Assembly: GCF_018449795.1 (NCBI RefSeq) | Contig: NZ_JAAVVE010000022.1 | Coordinates: forward strand, 1-64,000 | Reading direction: 5' to 3' | DNA length: 64,000 nt | DNA from: Sphingomonas sp. dw_22 | Lineage (GTDB): Bacteria; Pseudomonadota; Alphaproteobacteria; Sphingomonadales; Sphingomonadaceae | In this document: piece after piece, positions 40,622 through 51,259 of the stretch | Layout: every line of letters starts with the position of its first letter | How positions within the stretch are numbered: the stretch's first letter is position 1 | Notes under the pieces: model-generated | Database searches by the model: none | What the model saw: the letters and a program-made list of their open reading frames with translations, nothing else | Told to the model about the DNA's origin: nothing | Position numbers and translations under genes: made by a program

Positions 40622-41170
40622 TCAATGATGCTTCGAATGATTGTACTTCTGCACCGCCTCCAGCGTCATGCGGACATGATCGGCCGGGCTCATATCGGTA
40701 TGGGCGAAGAGCACGCGGCCATTGGGCGCGATCACGAAGCTGGTGCGGCTGGTGATCGCCGTCGCCGTGCCGTCGGGCTTCTTGAGCAGCACGTCATAGC
40801 CCTTGATGACTTCGGGGCTCGCGGCGGCGACGGCGAACTTGCCCGCGCAATGCTCGCTGGAGAATTTGGCGAGCTGGTCGACATTGCCCGCGGTCATGCC
40901 GATCACGGTGGCGCCGGCCTTGGTGAAATCGGGCAGCGCCTCGGCGAAGGCATGCGCTTCGGCATTGCAGCCGGCGGTGAAGGCGGCAGGGAAGAAATAG
41001 AGCACCACCGGCCCCTTCTTGAGCGCGGTGCTGAGCTTGACGGTGAAGGGCTGGCCGGCGGAGGCGCCCTGGGCGGTGAAGTCCGGGGCCTTGGCGCCGG
41101 GCGCGAGCGCCGCGCCGGCGGGCACCGCGAAGGGAAGGATCAGCGCCGCGAGGAGAAGCTTCAACCGCAT
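40622..41170 (-). CDS. Secreted peroxiredoxin (BCP/AhpC-like)
   Basis: 182 residues. Signal peptide MRLKLLLAALILPFAVPAGA, then PGAKAPDFTAQ and the peroxidatic cysteine C68 in PAAFTAGCNAEA. A second cysteine in EHCAGKF may be the resolving one. It should reduce peroxides in the periplasm. ATG 41170 with GGAG; the upstream ATG is not needed. Confidence 0.88.
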   Translation of the reverse strand: MRLKLLLAALILPFAVPAGAALAPGAKAPDFTAQGASAGQPFTVKLSTALKKGPVVLYFFPAAFTAGCNAEAHAFAEALPDFTKAGATVIGMTAGNVDQLAKFSSEHCAGKFAVAAASPEVIKGYDVLLKKPDGTATAITSRTSFVIAPNGRVLFAHTDMSPADHVRMTLEAVQKYNHSKHH

Positions 41171-41225
41171 GACAGGACTCCGGGAAATGTTCGGCTGAAC
41201 TTCTACGCCCATGCGCCCGCCCTGG

Positions 41226-42284
41226 CTAGCGGGTGAAGGCGATGCCCAGCCGGGCATGGCTATCGTTCCTGCGGTAATCGTCCAGATCCTCGCCGTCGCC
41301 GGTGAAGACCTGGCCGAACAGATAGGCGCCGATCCCGCCGCCGATCGGCGCGAGCGGATAGGAGGCGAACAGTTCGGCCGCGCCGTGCCCGGTCTCGAAA
41401 TTGCCGCGGCCGGTGAGCGAGAGCTTCAGCCCGTCCTTGCGCTGGATCGCGGCGGTGAGCGAAGTGTAGCCGTAATAAGCGGGCATGTCGTGGACGGCGC
41501 CGCTGTGCCCGACATAGAACCAGGCCTGGGGCGCGACGTCGATCCGCCAGTCATCGCCCAGGTCGAACGTCTTCTCGACGCGCGCGAAGACGCGGTTGAT
41601 ATCGACCGAATCCAGATCGCCCCGTCCGTTCGAATCATGCCGCCAGCCGACCGCGACGCGCGTCGTCTCGTCCACGGGCACATCGGCATAGATCTCGGGG
41701 CTGTAGATGGTCGAGCGGAACGGGCCCGAAGGCTCGTTGATCGCCCAGAACATCGTCTGGGTATAGGCGAAGCGCAGATTGCCGAGCTTGAGCGGCGCAT
41801 CCTCCGCAAAGGGGCGGACGGCGAAGCTGACCTGGAGCTTGCCGCCCGAATCGCCCAGCCCGAACGCGCCATAGATCGGCTCGTGCGGCTCGAACCGGTC
41901 GAGAAAGGCGGAGGAACTGCCGGTCGAGCTCTGCACGATCGTCTCGCCGGGCGGGATCTCGGCGGCGGCGTGCTGCTCGCCGGGAGGGATCGCGGTGCCG
42001 GCGACGCCGACGGGCACGTAGCGCGCCTTGGCGAAGCCGCCCGGGGATATGGTGGGCGTCGGACCGGGGGTGCGTTCGAGGACCAGCCGGGTGCCGTCGG
42101 TCGCGGTGATCTCGATCTGGCGGGGGCCGGCATCGGCGACGGGAGCGGTGCCTTCGTTGACCAGGAACACCTCGACGCCGCGCAGCGCGGCCTGTTCGGA
42201 TTCGGGCTGGGCCGGGACTGCGCGGACCTGTGCCGCGGCGGGCAAAGCGGCGGTCAGGCCGATCGCGAGAAGGAGCGGACGCAT
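41226..42284 (-). CDS. pldA: Outer membrane phospholipase A
   Basis: 352 residues with a signal peptide (MRPLLLAIGLTAALPAAAQ). The C-terminal 230 residues look like a beta-barrel and carry the OMPLA active site: H216 and S218 in WRHDSNGRG and N230 in SVDINR, the same spacing as His-Ser-Asn in the E. coli enzyme. A 120-residue N-terminal extension (beta-rich, about 20-140) is longer than in E. coli. Hydrolyses phospholipids in the outer membrane. The gene is divergent from hisN. Confidence 0.85.
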   Translation of the reverse strand: MRPLLLAIGLTAALPAAAQVRAVPAQPESEQAALRGVEVFLVNEGTAPVADAGPRQIEITATDGTRLVLERTPGPTPTISPGGFAKARYVPVGVAGTAIPPGEQHAAAEIPPGETIVQSSTGSSSAFLDRFEPHEPIYGAFGLGDSGGKLQVSFAVRPFAEDAPLKLGNLRFAYTQTMFWAINEPSGPFRSTIYSPEIYADVPVDETTRVAVGWRHDSNGRGDLDSVDINRVFARVEKTFDLGDDWRIDVAPQAWFYVGHSGAVHDMPAYYGYTSLTAAIQRKDGLKLSLTGRGNFETGHGAAELFASYPLAPIGGGIGAYLFGQVFTGDGEDLDDYRRNDSHARLGIAFTR

Positions 42285-42350
42285 CGCCGGGGGAAGTGGC
42301 AGGCGTTTGTGACCTTGGCGAGTCAAAATTGGGCGGGTAGGGCTGGCTTC

Positions 42351-43133
42351 ATGCCCGTTTCCGAAACAGATGTCGCGCTCGCCCAGCGCCTTGCCGATGC
42401 GGCCGGCGCGGCGATCCGCCCCTATTTCCGCAAGGAGCATGGGCTGGAGGCGAAGGAGGATCTTTCTCCCGTCACCCGCGCCGATCGCGAGGCGGAGGAG
42501 GCGATGCGCCGGCTGATCGTCGCCGAACGGCCGATGGACGGCATCATCGGCGAGGAATTCGGCGTGCGCGAAGGCACGAGCGGGCGGCAATGGGTGCTCG
42601 ATCCGATCGACGGCACCCGCGCCTTCATCGCCGGCCGGCCGATCTTCGGCACGCTGATCGCGCTGATCGAGGACGGATGGCCGATGCTGGGCATCCTCGA
42701 CCAGCCGATCACCCGCGAGCGCTGGCTGGGCGTGGCGGGGCGCACCACCCTGTTCAACGGCAAGCCGGCGGAAACGCGCATCTGCCGCGAGCTGAAGGGC
42801 GCGATCCTGGCCACCACCTCGCCGGCTTTGTTCGACGACGACCAGCTCCACGCCTTCGAGCATATCGACGCCGCGGTGATGAGCACGGTGCTGGGGGGCG
42901 ACTGCTATAATTACGGCTGCGTCGCGAGCGGCTGGATGGACGTGGTGGTCGAGGCGGGGCTCAAGCTCCATGATTTCGCCGCTCTGGTGCCGATCGTCGA
43001 GGGCGCGGGCGGGCGGATGTGCGACTGGCAGGGCGATCCGCTCCATGCCGGCAGCAACGGCGAAGTGATCGCGGCGGGCGACCCGGCGCGGATCGACGAT
43101 ATCCTCGAAGCGCTCACCTGCCGGGGGCATTGA
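42351..43133 (+). CDS. hisN: Inositol monophosphatase family, histidinol-phosphatase
   Basis: 260 residues. Metal-binding motifs are seen in order: GEEFG, DPIDGTRAFIAG and, near the end, WMDVVVEAGLKLHDFAAL. The family includes inositol phosphatases and the HisN type histidinol-phosphatases common in alphaproteobacteria; residues such as GDCYNYG fit HisN better. It would remove phosphate from histidinol phosphate. No other his gene is close, so the substrate is inferred. Confidence 0.82.
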   Translation: MPVSETDVALAQRLADAAGAAIRPYFRKEHGLEAKEDLSPVTRADREAEEAMRRLIVAERPMDGIIGEEFGVREGTSGRQWVLDPIDGTRAFIAGRPIFGTLIALIEDGWPMLGILDQPITRERWLGVAGRTTLFNGKPAETRICRELKGAILATTSPALFDDDQLHAFEHIDAAVMSTVLGGDCYNYGCVASGWMDVVVEAGLKLHDFAALVPIVEGAGGRMCDWQGDPLHAGSNGEVIAAGDPARIDDILEALTCRGH

Positions 43134-43368
43134 GCCCTTTCCAAAGTGCGCGGAGTCGCGGTCCATTCGTGCACTTTGCCCTGTCGCCCCCGCGCCCCGA
43201 ATCGATGGCGGAAGAGGCGGATGGGTCATGCCGCTGCTGAAGCCGAGGAAATCCTACAAGTAAACAGGCGGGATGGCCCCGCGGCGGCGCGGTTCGGCAG
43301 GCATTCGATCCGAACTATCCTGCTGAACCGCGCCGGCCCTGCTGCTATGGGTTCGGCAGGGGGTGCAA

Positions 43369-44649
43369 ATGCGTATCATGTTGATCGGAGCCGGCGGCTT
43401 CATCGGCCGGCATGTCATGGCCGAGCTGTTGGCGGGCGGGCATGATGTGGTCGGCGTGGCCCGCTCGATCGGAACGCTTTCCGCCGCCTTTCCCCAGGCC
43501 GAATGTATCGCGATGGACCTTGCGCAGGCGACGAGCGCCGAGGCCTGGCGAGACCATCTGGCGGGGATCGACATCGTCATCAACGCGGCCGGCATCCTGC
43601 GGGGACGGGATATGGACGCCGTCCATGTCCGGATGCCGGAGGCCCTTCAGCGAGCCGCGTTGGCGGCCGGCGTGAAGCGGGTGGTCTTGATCTCCGCGAT
43701 CAGCGCCCGTCCTGATGTCGCGACGGATTATGCCCGATCCAAATTGGCCGGCGAAGCGGCCCTGCGATCGTCCGGCATCGCATGGACGGTGCTTCGCCCC
43801 TCGCTGGTCTATGGCGACGGCAGCTATGGCGGCACCTCGCTGATGCGCGGCATGGCCGGCCTGCCCTGGATCACGCCATTGCCCGGCAGCGGCGATTTCC
43901 GCTTCACGCCGATCCATGTGGCCGATCTTGCCCGGGCAATCCGCCTGGTCTGCGAGAAGCCCGAATATGCGGGGCGGACGCTCGAACCCGTCGGGCCGGA
44001 TATGTTCGACTTGCGGACGCTCCTCGCTGCCTATCGTGCCTGGCTCGGTTTTGGCCGGGCGCGCTTCCTTTCGATTCCGATGCCCTTGATGACGCTGCTG
44101 GGCCGCATCGGAGACATTGCGGGGGATGGCCCGATCGCCTCCAACAGCCTGATCCAGATGGTCGCGGGCAACAGCGGCGACAGCGCTGCATTTGCCGAGG
44201 CGATCGGATTCGTGTCCCGCAGCCTGAACGAAGCCCTTCGCGACCGGCCGGCGCAGGTCCAGGACCGATGGCATGCGCGGCTGTTCTTCCTCGCGCCCCT
44301 GTTGAAAGCGGTGCTCGTCCTGATGTGGATCGCATCGGCGGCACTGGGACTGGCCTATGGCGCGGCGCGGACCGGGGCAGTGTTGCAGGGCCTCGGCTTG
44401 CCCGGCGGCTGGGCGGCTCCGCTCCGGATCGGCGGCAGCGTGCTGGATATCGGCATCGCGGCGCTGCTGATCCTCGATCGGCGCGCGCGCTGGGCAACGC
44501 CCGTGCAGCTTCTCGTGGTGGCGGGCTATACCCTGGTGATCGGCATCGCCCTGCCCGGACTCTGGCTCGATCCGCTCGGGCCGCTGCTCAAGAACCTGCC
44601 GATCCTGCTCGCCATCGCCGTCCATGGCGCAGTTGCGGACAAGCGCTGA
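43369..44649 (+). CDS. Epimerase with DoxX-like membrane domain
   Basis: 426-residue fusion. The N-terminal 290 residues are an NAD(P)-binding epimerase-like domain (LIGAGGFIGRHV, NAAGIL, YARSKLAGEAAL). The C-terminal 130 residues hold four hydrophobic segments of the DoxX-like type (LVLMWIASAALGLAYG, then DIGIAALLILDRRAR, LLVVAGYTLVIGIAL). Start at ATG 43369 after GGGGG; GTG 43363 is possible. It overlaps the next gene by one base (TGATG), and the pair is probably a membrane redox unit. Confidence 0.85.
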   Translation: MRIMLIGAGGFIGRHVMAELLAGGHDVVGVARSIGTLSAAFPQAECIAMDLAQATSAEAWRDHLAGIDIVINAAGILRGRDMDAVHVRMPEALQRAALAAGVKRVVLISAISARPDVATDYARSKLAGEAALRSSGIAWTVLRPSLVYGDGSYGGTSLMRGMAGLPWITPLPGSGDFRFTPIHVADLARAIRLVCEKPEYAGRTLEPVGPDMFDLRTLLAAYRAWLGFGRARFLSIPMPLMTLLGRIGDIAGDGPIASNSLIQMVAGNSGDSAAFAEAIGFVSRSLNEALRDRPAQVQDRWHARLFFLAPLLKAVLVLMWIASAALGLAYGAARTGAVLQGLGLPGGWAAPLRIGGSVLDIGIAALLILDRRARWATPVQLLVVAGYTLVIGIALPGLWLDPLGPLLKNLPILLAIAVHGAVADKR

Positions 44650-45122
44650 TGGATCTCTATCTCCTCGTCAAATGGGCGCATGTGCTGAGCAGCACGATAT
44701 TGTTCGGCTTCGGCGCGGGCACCGCCTGGTATCTGTGGAACGCGCATCTGACACGTGACCCGGCGACCATCGCCGGTGTGGGGCGGATGGTCGTGCGGGC
44801 GGACTGGATCTTCACCGGCACGAGCGGCGTGGTACAGCCGGCGAGCGGCCTGATGCTCGTCCACCTCGCCGGCTATTCGCTTCGGGAGCCGTGGCTGATC
44901 GTCACCTGTCTCCTCTATGTCGCCACCTTCGCCTGCTGGGCGCCGGTCGTCTGGCTGCAGATCAAGGCGCAGCGCCTGGCGCAGGCGGCGATGGAGAACG
45001 GGGAACCGCTCGGGGCCGATTACCATCGAGCGATGCGGCTCTGGTTCGCGCTCGGCTGGCCTGCCTTTCTCAGCCTGCTGGGGGTGTTCTGGCTGATGAT
45101 CGCCAAGCCGCAGCTTTGGTGA
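44649..45122 (+). CDS. DUF2269 membrane protein
   Basis: 157 residues with four membrane spans. YLLVKWAHVLSSTILFGFGAG at the N-terminus carries the conserved His of DUF2269. Co-translated with the epimerase/DoxX protein (TGATG). The function of the family is unknown; this pairing recurs in proteobacteria. Confidence 0.85.
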   Translation: MDLYLLVKWAHVLSSTILFGFGAGTAWYLWNAHLTRDPATIAGVGRMVVRADWIFTGTSGVVQPASGLMLVHLAGYSLREPWLIVTCLLYVATFACWAPVVWLQIKAQRLAQAAMENGEPLGADYHRAMRLWFALGWPAFLSLLGVFWLMIAKPQLW

Positions 45123-45138
45123 CGCGGACGCCCGCCGT

Positions 45139-46269
45139 CTATCGCCCGCGCCAATATTCGGGATGCGCGTCGATCTGGAGGATCAGCCAGTCGGCGACCT
45201 TGCGCTGCTCCTCGATGTCGAAATGGAAGTGGCAGCCGGCGTTACGGTAGCCTGCGCCGCTGAAGGGCAGGAAGGCGATGTCGGGCACGTTCGCCTTGCG
45301 CGCCGCCGCGCTGATGCGGGATTCGGCTGCGGCCATCGTCGCCTGTTCGGGTGGGGAGGCGTGGCTGGTGTCGAACCACCAGACCAGGATCGCGGCTTCG
45401 GGCGCGCGCTTGTGGAGATCGGTCACGAACCGTCCGAAGCTGTCGATATAGTCGGCGGCCAGCGCGTCGAAATCCTTCCAGCGCGCTTCCGGCTTGAAGC
45501 CCAGGAAATCGGCCTGGAGCTTTATCATGACGATTTGCGGCCGCCAGTTGCTATCTGAATAGACGGGTGCGGGGCGATCGGGGAACAGGCGGGGATAGAC
45601 CTGCATCATCGCGATATCGGGCGCCGCGCCGCCATAGTTGCGGATCAGCCCCCGGCCGGAAATGGCGTTGACCTGATAGTCGGCGTCGTAATGGCGCGCG
45701 GTGAGCGCGGCGAAGGCGTCGGGCGTGTCGGTGAGCCGCCGCACCTCCTCCCCGGTGCATTCGCGCCTGGTCGAGCGCGCGCCATAGCCGGTCATCGAGG
45801 AATCGCCGATGAACTCGATCTGGCGCCTGCGGGCCGGCGGCGCGAGGAGCGCCTTGCCGGCGGGCACGTAGAAGCCGCCGAACATCGTGGTGACGCCGGC
45901 GCTCTCGGTTACCTTGTCGAGGCGGATGCGGTGCGCGCCGGTGGACAGGGTGGAGATCGTCACGTCGCTCCTGCCCGGCTGGGCGAGCGTGACCGACGGG
46001 AGATCGTCGATCCGGAGGCGATATTCGTTGCGGGCATCGTCGAAGCGCAGGATCACGCGATCGCCCCTGAACGCGCCTTCGAAATAGACGCCGGGCCATT
46101 GATGGCGGTAATCCTGCCCGCGCACCTCCACCCGGCCGCTGACATGGACCGGCAGTGGCTGCATGCCGGCCGTGACGCTGCGGCTCTCGCGATCGATGGT
46201 GACGGTCTGCGGGGCCACGCTGTCGGTGGCGGCGGTCAGCCAGAGCAGGAGGGCGAGATGGCGCGGCAT
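45139..46269 (-). CDS. SGNH/GDSL esterase, CE2-like
   Basis: 376 residues with a signal peptide. A beta-sandwich domain (about 25-150) precedes an SGNH hydrolase domain with the nucleophile Ser in IEFIGDSSMTGYG and a C-terminal DxxH-like part (GAGYRNAGCHFHFDIEEQ). This two-domain layout is that of carbohydrate esterase family 2, which removes acetyl groups from xylan and other glycans. The CE2 label is by layout; the substrate is inferred. Confidence 0.8.
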   Translation of the reverse strand: MPRHLALLLWLTAATDSVAPQTVTIDRESRSVTAGMQPLPVHVSGRVEVRGQDYRHQWPGVYFEGAFRGDRVILRFDDARNEYRLRIDDLPSVTLAQPGRSDVTISTLSTGAHRIRLDKVTESAGVTTMFGGFYVPAGKALLAPPARRRQIEFIGDSSMTGYGARSTRRECTGEEVRRLTDTPDAFAALTARHYDADYQVNAISGRGLIRNYGGAAPDIAMMQVYPRLFPDRPAPVYSDSNWRPQIVMIKLQADFLGFKPEARWKDFDALAADYIDSFGRFVTDLHKRAPEAAILVWWFDTSHASPPEQATMAAAESRISAAARKANVPDIAFLPFSGAGYRNAGCHFHFDIEEQRKVADWLILQIDAHPEYWRGR

Positions 46270-46455
46270 CGGGCGGGATGGTAGCGCATCGGCCGCGGGA
46301 TGCGAGCTTTTGCCGCGCCGTTCGGCCGGGTTTCCGACTCAGGTTGCATTGCCGTGACGCTTCGGCTAAGCGCCCCGCTTTCCGCGATCGAGGGACCGTC
46401 CGGCCAATAGGGCTGCCGTGTCTGTCCGCAGTCGTCGAACCATAAGGAGACGAAA

Positions 46456-46659
46456 ATGCCCAAGCTCAAGACGAAGAGCGGCGTCAAGAAGCGCTTCAAG
46501 TTCACCGCCACCGGCAAGGTGAAGCATGGAGTCGCCGGCAAGCGCCACCGCCTGATTTCGCACAACGCGAAATATATCCGCCAGAACCGCGGCACCTCCG
46601 TGCTCGCCGACGCCGACGTGGCTCACGTCAAGGCGTGGGCGCCCTACGGTCTGAAGTAA
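46456..46659 (+). CDS. rpmI: 50S ribosomal protein bL35
   Basis: 67 residues starting [20 protein letters not shown], the family signature. GGAGACG precedes the ATG. Followed 14 bases later by rplT in the usual order. No infC is seen before it. Confidence 0.97.
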   Translation: MPKLKTKSGVKKRFKFTATGKVKHGVAGKRHRLISHNAKYIRQNRGTSVLADADVAHVKAWAPYGLK

Positions 46660-46673
46660 GGAGGGCCTAAGAC

Positions 46674-47039
46674 ATGGCACGAGTAAAGCGTGGCACGACC
46701 ACCAAGGCGAAGCACAAGCGCATTCTGGATCAGGCGAAGGGCTATTATGGCCGTCGCAAGAACACGATCCGCATCGCGCGCCAGGCGGTCGAGAAGGCCG
46801 GCCAGTATGCCTATCGCGACCGCAAGGTTAAGAAGCGCAGCTTCCGGGCTCTCTGGATCCAGCGCATCAACGCCGGCGTCCGCGCCGAGGGCCTGACCTA
46901 TTCGCAGTTCATGCACGGGCTGAAGCTCGCCGGCGTCGAACTGGACCGGAAGGTGCTGGCCGACATCGCGATGCACGAAGGCGAGGCGTTTACCGCCATC
47001 GTCGCGCAGGCGAAGGCGGCTCTGCCCCAGGCCGCCTGA
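46674..47039 (+). CDS. rplT: 50S ribosomal protein bL20
   Basis: 121 residues, beginning [18 protein letters not shown] and containing [20 protein letters not shown]. Binds 23S rRNA early in 50S assembly. Ends in a strong terminator. Confidence 0.97.
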   Translation: MARVKRGTTTKAKHKRILDQAKGYYGRRKNTIRIARQAVEKAGQYAYRDRKVKKRSFRALWIQRINAGVRAEGLTYSQFMHGLKLAGVELDRKVLADIAMHEGEAFTAIVAQAKAALPQAA

Positions 47040-47065
47040 ACGGCCTGATGCGACCGAGACAAGAG

Positions 47066-47096
47066 GGGCGCTGGTGGTGACACCGGCGCCCTTTTT
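47066..47096 (+). terminator. Rho-independent terminator after rplT
   Basis: Arms GGGCGCTGGTG and CACCGGCGCCC (one G-U pair), loop GTGA, then five T. It lies 26 bases after the rplT stop. Confidence 0.85.
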
Positions 47097-47122
47097 CATT
47101 CCGCGCTCTTCGAGGACGAGCA

Positions 47123-47743
47123 ATGGCGATGAAGACCTGGTGGCTCTATGTCACCGCCGTATTCCTGATCTCCGCGACTCCGGGGCCGAACATGCTCCAC
47201 GTGATGGTGCAGAGCATCCATCACGGGCCGCGCCGCGCGCTCGCATCGATGGCGGGGCTGATGAGCGCGGTGCTGCTGTGCCTGCTCGCCTCCGCCGCCG
47301 GGCTGGGCGCGCTGCTCAAGGCGTCGCCGGGACTCTATGACGTGCTGCGCTATGCGGGCGTCGCCTATCTGGTGTGGCTGGGCGTGAAAGCTTGGCGCGC
47401 GCCGGCGGGCGGTGCGGCGGCGGCTTTGCCGCAGGCGCGGCGTTCCCTGCCCGCGCTGTATGCGGTCGGGCTGGGGACCGGGCTTTCCAATCCCAAGCTC
47501 ATCATCTTCTGCGCCGCGCTCTTCCCGCAATTCCTCGATCCCGCGCGTCCCTTCGCGCCGCAGCTTGCGATCTTGGTGGCGAGCTTCGTGGTGATCGAGG
47601 CGTTCTGGTACGGCTGCTATGCGCTGGGCGGGCGTTCGCTCGCGCGGTGGCTGGCGCCGGCCAATCGCCAGCGGCTCTTCAATCGCGCGACGGGCGTGAT
47701 GTTCATTGGCTTCGGCGGCCTGCTGCTCGGAAGCCGCGTATGA
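47123..47743 (+). CDS. LysE/RhtB-type amino acid exporter
   Basis: 206 residues with about six membrane spans. The N-terminal signature FLISATPGPNMLHVMVQSI fits the LysE/RhtB family, as do the pattern GLGTGLSNPKLIIFCAALFPQF and the end FNRATGVMFIGFGGLLL. Likely exports an amino acid or a related compound. GAGGACGA lies before the ATG. Confidence 0.9.
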   Translation: MAMKTWWLYVTAVFLISATPGPNMLHVMVQSIHHGPRRALASMAGLMSAVLLCLLASAAGLGALLKASPGLYDVLRYAGVAYLVWLGVKAWRAPAGGAAAALPQARRSLPALYAVGLGTGLSNPKLIIFCAALFPQFLDPARPFAPQLAILVASFVVIEAFWYGCYALGGRSLARWLAPANRQRLFNRATGVMFIGFGGLLLGSRV

Positions 47744-47801
47744 CGCTTGACCTGAAGCCGCGACTGGGGTTCGGGCCATCCTGCACAGCGAACGGAAATT
47801 C

Positions 47802-48884
47802 ATGACTACCGATCTCGACCAGCTTCGCGCCGACCTGCTCGGCGCCATCGAAGCCGCCGCAGGACTCGACGCCGTGGAGGCGTTGCGCGTCCGTGCGCTG
47901 GGCAAGGCGGGGGCGATCACCGGCCTGCTCAAGACGCTGGGCGGCATGAGCCCCGAGGAGCGCCAGGTGCAGGGGCCGCGCATCCATGGGCTGCGCGAGG
48001 CGGTGACCGCGGCGCTGGCCGGACGCAAGGAGGCGCTGGAGCGCCAGGCGCTCGACGCGCGACTGGCGAGCGAGACGCTCGACATGACGCTGCCGGTCGA
48101 TGCCGCGGCGCCGGGGAGCGTGCATCCGGTGAGCCAGGTGATGGACGAGCTGGCGGAGATCTTCGCCGATCTGGGCTTTGCCGTCGCGACCGGTCCCGAG
48201 ATCGAGGACGACTGGCATAATTTCACCGCGCTCAACATCCCCGAGAGCCATCCGGCGCGGGCAATGCACGACACCTTCTATTTCCCGGAAGAAGAAGGCG
48301 GCGCGCGCAAGATGCTGCTGCGCACCCATACCTCGCCGGTCCAGATCCGGACCATGGTGACGCAGAAGCCGCCGATCCGGATCATTGCGCCGGGTCGCAC
48401 CTATCGCTCGGACAGCGATGCGACCCACACGCCGATGTTTCATCAGGTCGAAGGGTTGGTGATCGACAAGGGGATCACGCTCGGTCACCTGAAATGGACG
48501 CTGGAGACATTCCTCAAGGCGTTCTTCGAGCGCGACGATATCGTGCTGCGCCTGCGCCCCAGCTATTTCCCCTTCACCGAGCCTTCGGCCGAGGTGGACG
48601 TGGGCTACACCGTGCAGAACGGCAAGCGGGTGATCGGCGGCAGTGACGGCTGGATGGAAGTGCTCGGCTCCGGGATGGTGCATCCCAAGGTGATCGCTGC
48701 GTGCGGCCTCGATCCCGAGGAATGGCAGGGCTTCGCGTTCGGCTGCGGCATCGATCGGCTGGCGATGCTCAAATATGGGATGGACGATCTGCGCGCGTTC
48801 TTCGACGGCGATATCCGCTGGCTTCGGCATTACGGCTTCTCGGCGCTCGACGTGCCCACGCTGAGCGGGGGAGTGGGCGCATGA
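47802..48884 (+). CDS. pheS: Phenylalanyl-tRNA synthetase alpha subunit
   Basis: 360 residues. Coiled-coil N-terminus and class II motifs [42 protein letters not shown] and the last-motif region [16 protein letters not shown]. The ribosome binding site is weak. Overlaps pheT by ATGA. Confidence 0.97.
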   Translation: MTTDLDQLRADLLGAIEAAAGLDAVEALRVRALGKAGAITGLLKTLGGMSPEERQVQGPRIHGLREAVTAALAGRKEALERQALDARLASETLDMTLPVDAAAPGSVHPVSQVMDELAEIFADLGFAVATGPEIEDDWHNFTALNIPESHPARAMHDTFYFPEEEGGARKMLLRTHTSPVQIRTMVTQKPPIRIIAPGRTYRSDSDATHTPMFHQVEGLVIDKGITLGHLKWTLETFLKAFFERDDIVLRLRPSYFPFTEPSAEVDVGYTVQNGKRVIGGSDGWMEVLGSGMVHPKVIAACGLDPEEWQGFAFGCGIDRLAMLKYGMDDLRAFFDGDIRWLRHYGFSALDVPTLSGGVGA

Positions 48885-51259
48885 AGTTCACCCTGGGCTG
48901 GCTCAAGGAGCATCTGGAGACCGAGGCCGGGCTCGACGCCGTGGTCGAGGCGCTGACGCGCATCGGGCTGGAAGTGGAGGGCGTGGAGAATCCCGGCGAG
49001 AAGCTCGCCGGCTTCCGCGTGGCGAAGGTGCTGACCGCGGCGCCGCATCCGCAGGCCGACAAGCTGCAGGTGCTGAGCGTCGATACCGGCGAGAGCGTGC
49101 TTCAGGTCGTGTGCGGCGCGCCCAATGCGCGCGCGGGGCTGGTCGGCGTGCTCGGCCTGCCGGGGGCGACGGTTCCCGCCAACGGCATGGTGCTCAAGGT
49201 CTCGGCGATCCGTGGCGTCGAATCGAACGGCATGATGTGCTCGACGCGCGAGCTGGAGCTGGGCGAGGATCATGACGGGATCATCGAGCTGCCCGCCGAT
49301 GCGCCGATCGGCACGCCCTTCTCCGACTATGCCGGGCTCAACGATCCGGTGATCGATGTGTCGATCACGCCCAACCGGCAGGATTGCATGGGCGTGCGCG
49401 GCATCGCGCGCGATCTGGCGGCGGCGGGGCTGGGGACGCTGCGGCCGCTGGAGGCGATCGTCGGCCAGCTTCCGCCCGTGGCGGGCGAAGGCGCGGGGCC
49501 GGATGTGCGCATCGATGACCCCGAGGGCTGCCCGGCCTTCTATGCCCAGACGGTGTCGGGCGTCGCCAACGGTCCTTCGCCCGAATGGCTCCAGCGGCGC
49601 CTGCAGGCGGTGGGGCAGAAGCCGATTTCGGCGCTGGTCGACATCACCAATTTCGTGATGCTCGGGCTGGGGCGGCCGCTCCATGTCTATGATCGCGCCA
49701 AGCTGAATGGGCCGCTGGTAGCGCGCCGGGCGCGGGCGGGCGAGCAGGTGCTGGCGCTCAACGGCAAGACTTATGCGCTCGACGAATCGATGACGGTGAT
49801 CGCCGACGATACGGCCGCGCACGATATCGGCGGCATCATGGGCGGCGAGCATTCGGGGGTGAGCGACACCACCACCGACGTGCTGATCGAATGCGCCTAT
49901 TTCGATCCCGATCACATCGCCAAGACCGGCCAGAAGCTGGCGCTGACCAGCGACGCGCGCTCGCGCTTCGAGCGGGGCGTCGATCCGGCGTTTCTCGACG
50001 AGGGGCTGGAGATCGCGACGCGGCTGGTGCTGGCGCTGTGCGGCGGCAAGGCCAGCGGCGTGACGCGTGCGGGCGAACCGCCGCTGGCGCCGCGCAGCTA
50101 TCGCTATGATACGAAGCGCGCCGAGACGCTGGGCGGACTCGCGGTGGCGGACGCGCGGCAGAAGGCGATCCTGGAGAGTTTGGGCTTCACCGTGGATGTC
50201 GAGTGGAACGTCACCGTGCCGAGCTGGCGCCGCGACGTGGACGGGCCGGCCGATCTGGTCGAGGAAGTGATCCGCATCGAGGGCATCGACAATGTGCCAC
50301 CAGTGCCGCTGATCCGCGCGCCCGGCGTGGCGCGTCCGACTGCGACGCCCGAGCAGAAGCTGGAGCGCAAGGCGCGCCGCACCGCCGCCGCGCGCGGGCT
50401 GAACGAGGCCGTCACCTGGAGCTTCATCTCCGAAGCCGAGGCCGCGCCGTTCGGCGGCGGGGCGTGGGCGCTCGCCAATCCGATCAGCGAGGACATGAAG
50501 GTCATGCGGCCGTCGCTGCTGCCCGGCCTGCTCGCGGCGGCGGAGCGCAACCTGAAGCGCGGTGCGCCGAGCGTGCGGCTGTTCGAGATCGGCCGGCGCT
50601 ATCTGGCCGACAAGGAGCGGCTGACGCTGGGCGTGGTGCTGGCGGGCGCCAAGTCGCCGCGCGGCTGGCAGGCGGGCAAGGCGCAGGGTTTTGGCGCGTT
50701 CGATGCCAAGGCCGAGGCGCTGGCGCTGCTGGAGGCCGTCGGTGCTCCGGTGGGCAACCTGCAAGTGATGGGCGAGGCCGGGGAGGTCTATCATCCCGGC
50801 CAGTCGGCGACGCTGCGGCTGGGGCCGAAGAGCGTGCTGGCGGCGTTCGGCATGGTGCATCCCAGCGTGCTCAAGGCATTCGACCTGGACGGCGATGTCG
50901 CGGCGGTGGAGATCTATCTCGATGCGCTGCCGGCCAAGCGCGGCAGCGGCTTCATGCGCACCGCCTATACGCCGCCCGCGCTACAGGCGGTGACGCGCGA
51001 CTTCGCCTTCCTGGTTCCGGCCGGGCTGGCGGCGGGTGATCTGGTCCGCGCGGTGAAGGGTGCCGACAAGGCTTTGATCGTCGATGCGCGGCTGTTCGAC
51101 CTGTTCGTCGGCCAGGGCGTGCCCGAGGGGCAGAAGAGCCTCGCGGTGGAAGTCACGCTCCAGCCGGGCGAGAAGAGCTTCACTGATGCCGACCTGAAGG
51201 CGGTCGCCGACAAGGTGGTCGCCGCGGCGGCGAAGTTCGGCGCTACGCTGAGGGGGTGA
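48881..51259 (+). CDS. pheT: Phenylalanyl-tRNA synthetase beta subunit
   Basis: 792 residues. [13 protein letters not shown] at the start; a tRNA-binding domain with [17 protein letters not shown]3/B4 editing region with [21 protein letters not shown]; the B5 domain; and a C-terminal FDX-ACB domain ([11 protein letters not shown]). The start at 48881 overlaps the pheS stop. Its last 17 bases overlap the end of the convergent membrane-protein gene. Confidence 0.97.
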   Translation: MKFTLGWLKEHLETEAGLDAVVEALTRIGLEVEGVENPGEKLAGFRVAKVLTAAPHPQADKLQVLSVDTGESVLQVVCGAPNARAGLVGVLGLPGATVPANGMVLKVSAIRGVESNGMMCSTRELELGEDHDGIIELPADAPIGTPFSDYAGLNDPVIDVSITPNRQDCMGVRGIARDLAAAGLGTLRPLEAIVGQLPPVAGEGAGPDVRIDDPEGCPAFYAQTVSGVANGPSPEWLQRRLQAVGQKPISALVDITNFVMLGLGRPLHVYDRAKLNGPLVARRARAGEQVLALNGKTYALDESMTVIADDTAAHDIGGIMGGEHSGVSDTTTDVLIECAYFDPDHIAKTGQKLALTSDARSRFERGVDPAFLDEGLEIATRLVLALCGGKASGVTRAGEPPLAPRSYRYDTKRAETLGGLAVADARQKAILESLGFTVDVEWNVTVPSWRRDVDGPADLVEEVIRIEGIDNVPPVPLIRAPGVARPTATPEQKLERKARRTAAARGLNEAVTWSFISEAEAAPFGGGAWALANPISEDMKVMRPSLLPGLLAAAERNLKRGAPSVRLFEIGRRYLADKERLTLGVVLAGAKSPRGWQAGKAQGFGAFDAKAEALALLEAVGAPVGNLQVMGEAGEVYHPGQSATLRLGPKSVLAAFGMVHPSVLKAFDLDGDVAAVEIYLDALPAKRGSGFMRTAYTPPALQAVTRDFAFLVPAGLAAGDLVRAVKGADKALIVDARLFDLFVGQGVPEGQKSLAVEVTLQPGEKSFTDADLKAVADKVVAAAAKFGATLRG

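Noticed and set aside
48830..50860. 676-codon minus-strand open frame opposite pheT
   Set aside because: Antisense shadow of GC-rich coding DNA with no domain; pheT is certain.
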